DNA of 64,000 bases from Haliotis asinina (Eukaryota; Mollusca; Gastropoda; Lepetellida; Haliotidae), in assembly GCF_037392515.1 (NCBI RefSeq), contig NC_090283.1, forward strand, positions 28,350,249 to 28,414,248. The letters are read 5' to 3'. The notes beneath the pieces were generated by a model that was given only the letters and a program-made list of their open reading frames with translations, did no database searches and was not told the origin of the DNA. The translations under genes and the position numbers were made by a program. Shown in pieces: positions 1 to 12,500 of this stretch; position 1 is the first letter of the stretch, and every line of letters starts with the position of its first letter.

Positions 1-2430
1 CACTACAGACTAGACACGGGAGATGCGTTATTAGCATGTTCACAGCAGTTCACTGGAATGCTTCACATACATATTCACAAATAGCTCCAACACAGACGAT
101 GTCGCATGTGCTCAACATTGGAAGAGGATTCTGGGAAGGTCACAGTATTCTCCCACATTAGAGAAGCACTGTGACTGGGTGACAATATGCATTGTGATGT
201 TTCCAGTGCACTAGCTGTTCAGGAAATCATGTATAAAAATGAATTTTGATATCATGGTTTGAATTAAACATATACTAAATTATCATGACAACATGTCTTA
301 TAATGCAGGTATATTGGTGTCCTGTCTGGCGTGTCCCATCCTGGACATAGATTGAGTGCAAATCACATTACGACATGTAAAAGCTCTCCAAAATTGATGT
401 AACACCATTGATTTCCTTTGGATAACATCCCCCTGGCAACAAATCACAGCTTTCCTGGTGTGACTACCTTTCCAAATTGAGTGGGTATCCTCCCCCATGG
501 GCATTTTGTAGCGAGGCTGGCAAAGCAGCTTCATGCATATTGTACTGCACCCTGCCCACGTGAAAGACCATTACAAGCTGTGTCTCTTATCCTGGTTGCA
601 GATTAAGGCACATCGACTCGAAAAGCTGATGTGATGACCGTGTCTTACCATAATGTCATAGATAATGCCACATATAATGATCATTGTGGCTGTCAGTTAC
701 ATCAGTGTTAGCTCATGATGGCTCTGTGAAACATGTACAATTCTGTGAAACAAGTTTGGAATGCACAGTTCCTTGCCATTAATGTTCTAGAAGTGAATTT
801 AATTAATAAGGATCTCTCTGATTACTGCATATGAGCAGATGGACCTTGCTTTTGTTATCCTTATGACTGTAATATGTAGCCAGATGTGCTGCATTTCCTT
901 AGTATTTTTAAATGTAGGTTTAATATGTCATCTTGTTACGCATAAGGAAGCTCACTGGCCGGAGAGTCTGTGCATGCAGTGCCTGCACTCCTTCTGTATG
1001 TGACGCTGATGTCAGGAAGATGGGCCTGGGCTGGCTGGTATTGATTGATCTATTGGCAGTATGTTCTGTCTGAGCATGTGCAGCCTGCTCCTTTGGTGTG
1101 CAGGTGTTAAAGAGGACAAGATGACATGCTTCGAGCAGCTTGTGTCACACAGTTCGTCAGCTCACTGATCTCACTGATCTTTGGCTTCATGGAGGAAGTG
1201 AAAAGAACAACATCAAAGTAATGTTGAGATGTTTTATTGTAATGGAAATATGAAAGGTTTATCCAGTCATCCAAAGCTGCAGATCTTTTAATGAATATAT
1301 TTCTTTGCATTTTTGTGATCAGTTAGTTCGAGGTTTTCATCATTGCAGTTAACTTTCAGTTTCTATGGTCCCTATCTAAATATTGGATATAAGTATTGTT
1401 CTTAGTGTTTTCAATGTACCAGTGGCAATTTGATTAAAATACTAAGATATGTGAACTTCATTAATGTAGAATTACACTACTATTTTTTTGTAGTTGTGGA
1501 TATAAAGCACATTAGCTATTTCATACTGGGTGTGTAATGTAACATTTTATTGATTTTGTGTTTGATTTTGAATATTAAATTAATTAATTAATTAATCTTA
1601 AATAGTCCATGGTCAGTATGCACAGTAGCATTTCGGGAAGTTTGAAACGCTGTGTGAAAGATGATGTTATGTCATCATGTATACTGCACTGCTGATGTTT
1701 ATAATCTGGTAATGGTCTTAGTACTTGCTAAATCAGTGTTCACGCTGATGTTTCAAAGTTACAGGAGATTGGGTCCTGTAAGTTTCAGATGTCTGTCTGA
1801 CCCACTGAAAATTCAAGGACCCACAGAATGAAGTTAAACAGATATTTCAGATTTATATGTCTTATAATTGGCATTGAATTGTTAACATTATATATGGTAA
1901 CAGACATAAGATTTCTAAACAGCAACTTCATAGGAAGACATTGTGAAAAATATTCAGTCAGACCCAGGGGCTGGCGGGTTGGTGATTTCTAATGGACCAC
2001 TGGCAAAGGCAAATCTGCCAGATTTGTCAGAAGGTCAGATGTTTTTCCTGAACACTAAACAGCTTCTGAATGTTTGCACATGTTGTAAAATGGGCAATAT
2101 TTTTAGATTTAGTTGACATGTTTATCAATCATATCAAAGGCAAAGAGACTCAAAAGTGGTAGTGCCACACACTACATTATGCATTATGTTGGCTTTTTAT
2201 GATAATATTGCTCAGAACCTTTGAGGTTTTTTGTTGAAATGACAGCTTGAATATACACTGCTCTTTATATGATGACATATCATGATTTTCGCTGCTTTGT
2301 AACTGCATGTAATCTTTTCAGTGCTACAGAGATAGTCTGCCTTGTTAATATTATGTGGAATTTCTTGAATTAGAAATGTAGTACTGATTTACTGCTACTT
2401 TGATGTTTCCCAAATTGACCACACTGGCAG
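1..2430. other. No gene recognised (upstream of the SDR gene)
   Basis: AT-rich non-coding DNA. The short frames here have no recognisable motif or codon bias. It is either 5' flank or first intron of the SDR gene. There is a small run of ATTA repeats near 1575-1600. Confidence 0.5.
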
Positions 2431-2434
2431 CAGG

Positions 2435-2444
2435 ATGCTGCAAG
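2435..2444 (+). other. Candidate start exon of the SDR gene (weak)
   Basis: An ATG followed by CTG CAA G and a strong donor, gtgagg. Splicing to 3341 gives M-L-Q-V-V-V-V-T-G, which is in frame and plausible for this family. A 10-nt coding match can easily arise by chance, and the true start could lie further upstream or off the window. Confidence 0.25.
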
Positions 2445-2468
2445 GTGAGGTTCACTACCCACTCCTGT

Positions 2469-2775
2469 TGTAGCAGGGATCCAATACCTACATGTGTAGT
2501 AGCAGGGGTCCAATACCTAATAGCAGGGATCCAATACCTACATGTGTTGTAGCAGTGGTCCAATACCTACATGTGTAGTAGAAGGGGCAAACAGCAGCTT
2601 ATGGGTGGTAGCATACATCCAAGAGCAGCTTGTGGGTGGTAGCATACATCCAAGAGCAGCTTGTGGGTGGTAGCATACATCCAAGAGCAGCTTGTGGGTG
2701 GTAGCATACATCCAAGAGCAGCTTGTGGGTGGTAGCATACATCCAACAGCTGCTTGTGTGTGGTACCATGTATCC
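2469..2775. repeat. Two adjoining minisatellites
   Basis: The first part (2469-2581) has repeats of a roughly 30-40-bp unit built on 'gcagggatccaatacctaca'. The second (2593-2747) has five near-identical 31-bp units starting at 2593, 2624, 2655, 2686 and 2717, core 'gcttgtgggtggtagcatac', followed by one diverged unit. The minus-strand frames here are repeat artefacts. Confidence 0.85.
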
Positions 2776-3340
2776 ATCAGCAGCCTGGTGTCTCATATGC
2801 TGCAGTATTATGAAGATTTAGATGTACTGCAGCTATGATAGTGTTGTGAAGATCTAGATGCACTGCTGGTGTCTCAAAGATGTATTGCAGGTTCACCTGT
2901 TGCAGTGTTTTGAAGCTGTTTTTCCTTAGCCAGAAATGACATTGTTAGTGCTGTCAAATAACTGGACAGAAACATCACAGCTGCTGTTTGAAACACAGAA
3001 ACAAGATCTGTTAGAGTATTGATTTTCTGGTAGCCACGCAACAGGAATAGCTGCAGAGCAGCAGTTTTATGGAGCAGATAGAGATTCTAACTTGGATATG
3101 CCGTGGCATCTCAAGGTAAACAGGCTAAGTCTAAGAGGGTCATCAGATGTCTTTCGAATCTGGCTGGAAAAAAACAACCTGCATGATGTACAAGGATAGT
3201 TTAATGTTCAAGTAAAAAAAATGATATGATTCAAGCATGGGTGAAATAATCCCCCAGGACCACTCCATGCCATTGATGGTTTGTTGCACACCCACTTCTA
3301 TGAGTATTCTACCACAGTAATATATATTTTTCTTCTACAG

Positions 3341-3542
3341 TGGTGGTGGTCACTGGCGCCTCCGGCTACATTGCCACACATGTGGTTAAGCAGCTGCAAG
3401 AAGGTGGGTACCGAGTAAGGGGTACTGTGAGGAGCTTGCAGGATGAGAACAAGGTGAAACACCTCCAGGACCTGTGTCCAGATGCTGCACACAAACTGGA
3501 ACTTGTTGAGGCTGACCTCACCAAACCAGAGTCATGGGAGGC
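3341..3542 (+). CDS. SDR gene, first recognised coding exon (nucleotide-binding fold)
   Basis: Follows 'tttttcttctacag' and ends before gtaagt. It reads VVVTGASGYIATHVVKQL and carries the glycine-rich Rossmann motif TGxxGxxA. It enters in phase 1 and leaves in phase 2, so it is not the start exon: the initiator lies upstream. Confidence 0.88.
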
Positions 3543-6500
3543 GTAAGTTGGATTGAACCTTTAACAGTGCTTGGCTAGCTTGGGACTTATTTGTTAACGA
3601 TATAGTTTTTACAGCTCTTAGAATGCGCAGCACCCTAATGGAATGATACATGGTAAATCCAAATGATTGTATGTATAAGTCAGTCATCAAGAGGGAAGGT
3701 CTATGTTTGCAAAACTAGCTGAAACACTTACCATACTTTTAATACAAATCCTACTGCAGACAGATGAGTCTGCAGTTTTGCAGTGGTTTTATCGACTTCA
3801 CCCCTGCTAAGAAGTGATTGGGCTTTGCACTGCCTTACTAACTCTGCTGACAGAAGGAGACGATTCACAGTATCAGGCCCCCCTAAGTAATTGAAGGCAT
3901 TACAGCAAATTTGAAGGAATTGCATCTCAAATGTAAACAAACGCAGCCCACTCGTGAAACAATTGCAGCGATATCGGTAGTAGTTTAGCAGTAATAGCAT
4001 AAACACAATGCCCCTATCGGAAGCTATGTTGGTAATACTTGAAACACGCTCATCCATCTTTGGAGATTTCTTGGCTATGTTCCGTTATTTGCCGGTCATA
4101 TCCTGAAACTCACACATCAAAACAAGGCGTCACTGGAAGGAACACCCGTCTCAGTGAGTTTTGTTTTTAGTTTCTACTGTTTCATTTTTACAATTATCCA
4201 CCCATGTTGAATGCGTTTAGGTATGAGGTGCTGTTGGGACTATAGAATATTTTTTCAGGGAAAGATCATCACTGCAGAAGAGCGTCATCAGTCATGCCCC
4301 AGGACGCATTAAACCTGGGTTATGAAAGATGGATAATTATAAAAATGAAACAGTAGAAACTAAAAAGAAAATTCGCCGAGACAGGTGCTCCTTCCAGTGA
4401 CGCCATGTGTTTATGTGCGAGTTTCAGGATGTGACCTACGACACATGGAATGGAGCCGAGAAATCTGCGAAGATGGCTGAGCGTGTTTCAAGTATTACCA
4501 ACATTGCTTCTGATAGGGGCGCTGTGTTTATATTGTTACCACTAAACTACTGATATCGCTGCAATTGTAAGTGGGCTGCGTTTGTTTACATCTGAGATGC
4601 AATTCCTTCAAATTTGCTGTAATGCCATCAATTACTTACGGGGTCCTGAGTATGGAATGTGGATATGTGAATCAGATGTAGAATATGTTGTCCATGGTTT
4701 TTTGTATTTGCTAAAACTGTTTAATGTGCTCATGCTTTCAGGGCTGTTAAGGATGCCGAGTTTGTGATTCATGTGGCAAGCCCCTTCCCTGCCCAGAGTC
4801 CCAAGGATGAGAACGAAGTTATCCAGCCAGCCGTTGATGGGACACAGAGTGTGCTGAAAGCTTGCGTCACCACCAAGACGGTCAAAAGGGTGGTCCTCAC
4901 AAGTTCTTGTGCTGCTATTTCCTGTAAGATAATCATCAAACTATCATCACACATTGTCTTCTTATTACCAAAATATTTTAGGTAATATATAATACAGCGA
5001 TCAGATATTTTTGTATGTCTCTTTTTCAGTACAAGCATAGCATGGTTACTTATCAGCTTGCTCATTTGCTATGGCTATTTAGTTGTGCTGAGGACAAATG
5101 GAAAACCTGTAATTGTAATCCTCATTGGCTAGTATGCTTTTGGCTTTTGCTTTTCAAGGACTAATGTTCCATACTTCAGTTTTGTCTTCTAACTGAACTC
5201 AATAAAACGTACCGAAAAGGATGTAACATGTAAACTTTGGTCTAAGTTGAGCAGGAACATGCTCTGAAGATAATGAAATAATCTTTACGCTACAGCTGAA
5301 TTCCAAGACACATCAGTCTCTAGTCAGACTTTTGATAACATTCTGATTTTCCTTTTCCTTCTATCCTTTTCCATATCTGAGGATAGTTTAACAATTGAAA
5401 TCCCTTGAAGTTCCCTTCTTTTGAAGCTGATGTGCAATCACCGTCACCTACAGTAAGCCTCCGTGTTTCCCACCACATCAGTCACATGTCGAGCCTTGTT
5501 TGTTCACTTGGAGAAAATTTGAGTTCCTATATGGCTTTTAATGTCCTTTTATGTTTCGATCCTTTATACAAAATTTAGTGGTAAATGGCTTTGGTCTGCA
5601 TTAATTATCATTACGACTTGACATCTTGACCTTCCCTTTTGGTACCGAACAAGTTATCTACAATTTCCAACATGCATAGGTGAACTATTCAACTAGACCC
5701 ACGCATGCGAAATCAGCATTCCAACATTCGCTGTTTAACGTCAGAAGTTCCAACTTTGAAGAAGATAAAATGATATATCTACTCTACTTACTTTGAAGAA
5801 GAATCAACAATTAATTTTCAAGCATCTTGAACTAACATCACCTTGTCATGCACCAGCAGCAAGGAATTCAGCAAGACTATTTTGACGCATCGTGGAACCT
5901 GCTTACTACAGTTAACTTGGGAAAGCGTGGGAAAGTGTGGGAAATGATAAGATAAGTCTAAGATGATGACAGTATCATCTTCATTTGAAGAAGACCGACA
6001 CAATGACTAGGAGGTCAGTCTATCTATGTCAGTATTAAGCGGTAGAAGGTTTTCTCATGCTTCTACTCAGTCATCTATACATTGCTCACTCGTGTGTCTG
6101 TGAGAAGCGTGAAGGCTAGTGATGGAATCTCCGACTGCAAAAGATTTCATGATGATCATTTATCTGCAACAACAGTGACATCACATCTGCAATCTGATTT
6201 GTCTTCGAAAGACACTGCCCTGTGCAGAATGCGGCTATTGGTCACCAGTCAGGAAGTTGTCAATAGATGTAAACAACCCTTTCAGCATTGGAAAGGCTTC
6301 ATTTACAACCCAGACAGCAGTGTATGTCGGCATTTCATTATCTTCACAAGGCAAAGACGTCTTCTTACAGCAAAAACATATGACAGTTTTGCTGCAACAG
6401 TCAGTCAGCTATAAATAGATTTCACATGTAGACGAAACGATTCTGGTACCAACTTCATTACAGATGAAGCGTGTACCCATTCGTACTACCTCACCGACTG

Positions 6501-9500
6501 TCTTTATGAATATTCAGCTGATTGAAACATTCCTGCAACAACGAGAACAATATCACTTTACCGGAAGGTTTGATGAAGTCAGAGTTAAATCTGACCCAGG
6601 TTTTACATTCCGGGAAAGAAAACCTTCGCAACACAAAAGTGTTGAGACAAGATTCAAGCCATGATACAACAAGTTCTACTCTCACTGTTACTACTACGAC
6701 AGTGGCAGTGTGGTCTCATTTCAGCACAGCATTTGGCCTGAAGGGAAAGACTACAACTAAAAGCCCATTACAACGTTGTAGAGACTTTTTTTGACAGAGC
6801 TGAACTGTAACAGTCATCTCTACGTAGGTGCATTGCTACAAGGTTGGGGTGCCCACCTGGACAACAAGGTTGCGCACCAAGGACTCTGATGGGTCCCCTG
6901 TTTCACGGCTGAATGTTGAAAGATCAGGACTGAAATACCGCTGTTACAGTTGTCCCCCAGGGGTGGGGTGGGGGGGTGTTGTGCTGGACACACTAATATG
7001 GCTGTCAACAGAATCCACCTTGGTGCGACTGATGATTCTGTTGGATTCTGTAAGCAAATGAGCATGAGTCAGGATTAGGAAAAATATGTAATTTTCTGAA
7101 TAAAATTTACATTTTATACTTATCCTGACTCATAACGTCAAGCCCTCCCTACTGCCCCACACAGACACATTGGATTCTCTGCAATTCTCGTGTAAGGCTT
7201 ATGGAATTACGGAGAGTGTGACAAACAGGCTGGTCATGTGACCGATGTGGCAGTAAAGAGGGAGGCTTCCTATGGGTGAGTATGATTTTATGTTCGCTGC
7301 AAAAGAATGGAACATAGTGTTCCAGTATCTTCACATTGAGGATCAGGATAAGTATAAAGTATCAGTTTAAGTCAGAAAATTACATTATTGTGTGTTGCCA
7401 GGGGGAGCATCAGCCAATGCTGACAAGGTCTGCACAGAAGAAGACTGGAGTGACCTGGAGAAGCTGGATGCCTATGCCAAGAGCAAGACGCTGGCAGAGA
7501 AAGCTGCATGGGACTTTGTTAAAGAGTTACCAGGTTAATGAGACTTACAGAATCACTGATGAATTGCCCCTAATGATGCCTATGAAGTAGATATTGTTAA
7601 CTTATCTGTCAGCATCTTACTTAGAGATACAAAGCATTGTCATTTTGGCAGAATGATTCCAATAGTTTACACTAGGTCAGAGTGAAATGTTCATGACTGG
7701 TTTTGGTAATGTTCATGATTGCATTGTCGGTTTTGAATTTTTTTCCCCAAACTGTATGGCTTGTAATTCAGACCTCACTTCAGTCAGTATCGTACGTACA
7801 CAGCTTGTCAATGGTCAACAAATGATAACTTGATTTACCATGGACTAGGACAGTTTACACCTTTCGAATAATGAAATATGTTGCTTTCAGTGACTTCATC
7901 TATCATATTTATCCAAACATGTTAGACATTGCAAATGACTATTACTAAATGTCAAGTATAGATTACTTATACTCATGGCCAGTTTAGGGTGATGAGTGAA
8001 TCTAGTGGTTAAAGTGTCTGTTTGTCATGCTGATGATCAGAGTTCAAATCCTCCCATTTCTGGTATCCCCCCACCATGATAGTTCTGGAATATTGCTAAA
8101 AACGATGTTAAATTAAACTTGTTCACATTCTACCCATTATACCAGGTATTTCAGATTGGCTGTGGGTTGGCACCCCTGCATCTTCTGTTCCACAAATACT
8201 TTGGAGTTTGATAGAGACAAGTCCCATATGGCTTTTTGAAGGATGAATAAATATAAATGATTGTGGGATCTTTGATGTCATGGATATGTTGAAGTGAGAC
8301 TTTCTGCAACATCCTGTTTCCAGACTCAGACAAGATTGAGCTTGCTGTGGTGAACCCTGCCTATGTAATGGGCCCTGTTCTTCATGGGTCACAGTGTACT
8401 AGTATGGAGGTAGGTGTTTACCATAGATATTGTTACTGGCTCACTACACTAGTGAGTCTTGGCGCCGTTCAATTCACAGCTAGCTACCAATTGTAATAGA
8501 AACTATCAGACTGTTGCCTCATTGAAGACAGTGCAGCTGTCACACCTTTTGATCATACATTGTGCAAGTAGGGGTGTCAGTAAGCATATCATGTGATGTC
8601 TGAACTATTCCTTTTCTAGATCAGGAAGGTTACTGCATTTGTAGATTGTCAAGTACCTTTTGGTGTGTGACATGCCTGTTTTGCTTTTGCCTGATCAGGC
8701 AGGTTACTTTCTATTTGTAGGTTGTCAAGCGTCTAATGGAACGTGCCATGCCAGTTGTTCCAAAACTGAACTTCCCGGTGGTGGATGTGCGGGATGTTGC
8801 TACTGCCCACATCAAGGCCATGGTCACCCCTGAGGCTGCAGGTTAGTGCCAGGACAGACATCAATGTCAGGTCCGCTTATCATCGGTCAACTGGGGCAGC
8901 CCAGTGTTTCTGTTAGCTTGGCCCAGTTTTTACTCTCTTATTATTGTTAATATTGTTAACAGTGATTTAAAGACAACTCACTCTGTGTGAGACCAGTGTG
9001 AAAAAAAAATCATAATTCTTCCTGATAAACTTGTAACTAACCTTCAAATGATAGATTGCAAAGGGAATAGGTGTATGGTCTTCCTATTGAATTACTGATT
9101 ATAGGTATGGATTGCGTTTTTCTGGTTGGAGAATTGCTAAAATAATATAGTAACATTAGCTAAAATAATATAGTAACATTAGCTAAAATAATATAGTAAC
9201 ATTAGCTAAAATAATGTAGTAACATTAGCTAAAATGATATAGTAACATCATTTTGAATTCCTCATAGTTGTTTAAGGATGTGTTGCAAAGAAATTATTAT
9301 TTATTACATGTTATTTCCATATTTGTGCTCACATTCAGAAACTGAATTTTCAGCTCCTGTCATGTTTTCAAATGATTGTTTACAGATGATTCCGTGCCCA
9401 CCAGGATTTTCAGTGTTTTGAGCTCATGTTTGATGGTGTAAATAACTGTTTATAGTTTTCACTTCAGGGAATTTTAGCTGTTGCTGTCTTAAGCAGTCGA

Positions 9501-12500
9501 TGTCCTGATATTGTTAACACACAGTTATTCATTATAGGGCATCGTCACCTTGCGGTTAATGTTAACATGTGGATGAAAGAAATGGCGCAGGTTCTTGCTA
9601 AAGAGTTCAAACCTCAAGGTGATGTGTCCAGCAACTGGACCAAACACTGGCAGCATGTCACTGTGTCAGCATGTGCTTACTGATGGTGTCTTGTGTGCTG
9701 TTTGTATGTGTCAAGTTTCTGTCATAGTGTAGTTAAACTGTTCTTTTTACAGTTTGTTATTTTAACATTCAACCATCACAGCTACTGTCACTTGCCTAAA
9801 CTGTTACTGTTTATGATGTTTGAACTTCACTCACAAAACGAGAAGTCCAGGCAACCCATAATAATTTCAATGGTACTGGAAATATGACAGTCTTGCATGT
9901 CATGAAATTGTATACTGTTCTCTTGTGTCAGAGTTACTAAGAACTGGATGAAGTACCTGGATGTTTCAACAATTTGTTCAATTAATATTTTTGTGTCCAT
10001 CAGGATGCTTTAAATAGTTTTGACCATTCTTCTCATCAGGGCATACAGAATGCACATTTCAATTTCCTTAATGATCAAAAGAATCCTTTTAATCATTGTT
10101 AAAACACTGATTATTTGGGAGAAGCATTTAACATTAGTTCACCACTTTCACAGTATATTTCATCATGGTCAAAGTTGCAGTGCACATTAAGTAAAGCATA
10201 CTGACCTTTCTTTTGTCATTTACAGGTCTTATTCCAGCCTTTTTTTTTGTTTATTTGGTGTTGTTTTGTGTAAAAGATTTGCAAACAGTGTCCATGAAGG
10301 AGTATACTGAAAAAAATTCATATCAGTATTAACACTTTGAGGTTTCATTTTATCATGTTTCCACCTTGAAAAGTCATCAGGTTCCACGCAGTAAGCTACT
10401 ATTTGCAAATCTGACACAGAACTACCCAGGCCACCTTCTCAGCAAGGTGCTGGGACATTCCTAACAGTGTCATTAACAGTTGTTGGCTTCTGCTGTGTAT
10501 TAATTTGCATGGATATTTGTATGTTTGCTTGCATGTTTTGTTCAGGTAGACGGCACATTTGTTATGCTCAGAGCATGTGGTTTAAAGAAATGGCTCTTAT
10601 TTTGTCCAAGAAATTTGATAGCCAAGGTGAGTTAAGTGGTTCAGTGATTAAAGCACTCCCTTGTCACTTCAAGGACCTTTGATTTTCCCCATGAAACACA
10701 GTGTTCGAAAGCCTTTTGTCCTACACAAGAAGTAGTAAGCAAATCAGTCACCATCAATAAATTCATGACTCCTTAGTCAGATGTTTTCAGAGAACTTGTT
10801 AGCATATTGTTAAAAGAGCTTACAGCTGGTGAAAAACCCATGTAACAAGATAGATTGTGATAGTGAAGACAGTTGTGCAACAGTTGTTGGGAGGTGTTTT
10901 CATTATCCCCCACAACTCTCATCCATGCACATTTGCCTTTTCTGGAGCAGAACTTTAAAACCTTTCAATATTTTTTCAACAAAACATTTGACACAGAGTA
11001 TTTTGCTTTTGTGGTCGATATTGATGTATTTGGGTTACTTTAGATTCTGCTGCTAAATGTCTGCTTGAAGTAATTTAATGATAATTGCATGATCCATTTT
11101 TGCATGTCAGATGTGTTCTGTTTGAAAACTTCAAAATGTCGAATTGTTTTCGTCGTAGTGGTGTGAATGTTTGTCCCTGTCATGGTGTGTCACAGCAAAT
11201 AGTATGCATTTACACAGTACCAGTTTCTATATATGAAAATGCATATGTCTCACCTCAGTCCTTATTTTGTAATTTTATGTTTCTGGTGCAAAAATCATGG
11301 TTTCTCCAAGCTTCAGAGAAGTTTACACCATACTGAATTTATTTAACGGTTATCTGGCTAACTGCGTATACAGTGATTCTAACTAGAACAGTGACATGAA
11401 GAATTATGTGAAGCAAATTATTCTCTTTGTAAGGAGGGGTGTTATGGTAGTGTTTGTGAGGATTAGTCTTATGGTAATGTATGACTTAAGGTTGTGTTTT
11501 TATGGAGGGTTGCTTTGGTAGTGTTGTTCGACTTGCAGCCGTGTTTGTAAGAAGGGTTGTTATAGTAATATGTGACTCATGCAAAAATGCCAACCTCTAC
11601 GATTTTATTGTAGTCGCTACAAATTTTAATGTCAAACTACGCCAATACGATTCCACTAGAAATCCTATGAAAACTGAGTAAAATGCATCAAACTTTGGAT
11701 TTGTAGACAAAACTTTTTTTCAAAGATGAAATACTTTTTTGGACTTCACGTACATTCCATCCATCATGTTGAATGACATTTGAACTGGAATGATTGCAAG
11801 TAACAAACGTAATTTTAGTGAAGCTGATTTCAGTACCTTTCCAATTTGACACATTTAAATCCAGCTTAAATAATTTAACCACATGACCGTAGTATCATTC
11901 ATTTTTATCTCAGAATCCATCATGATTTTGTTTATTTAGTTAACTACTAATTTTATGGCCAAACTAATTTTGAATGTTGAAACTACTATTTGCAACACTT
12001 TGGGGTTGGCATCACTGTATACGGCCATGTTTGTATGGAGGGATGTGCCAGTAATGTGTGATTTATGTCCATGTTTGTTATGATAGTTTTGTGTGACTAA
12101 TGGCAGTAATAGTAGGAGGGTTGTTACAGTAATGTGTGACAACAGTGTTTGTATGGAGAGACGTTACAGTAATGTGTGACTTATGTCCATGTTTATAGGG
12201 AGGGTTGATTTGATAGTTTTGTGTGACTAATGACAGTATTAGTAAGGAGGGTTGTTACAGTAATGTCTGACAACAGTGTTTGTATGGAGGGGTGTCATAG
12301 TAATGTTGTTGCCTTCAGCAGTGTTTGTAATGTGTTGATGATGTGTGCAGGTTACAACATCCCAACCATAAACTGCCCCTACTTTGCACTGTGGATGACC
12401 AGCCTGTTTGACAAGACCATCAAGATGATTCTGCCAAATGTAAACAAGGTCTACAAGTTTGACAATACAAGGGTAGGTTCAGGCCTTAGGGTAAGGCCTG

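Noticed and set aside
298-534. 78-codon minus-strand frame at the left edge
   Set aside because: No recognisable domain or splice context; not supported as a gene.
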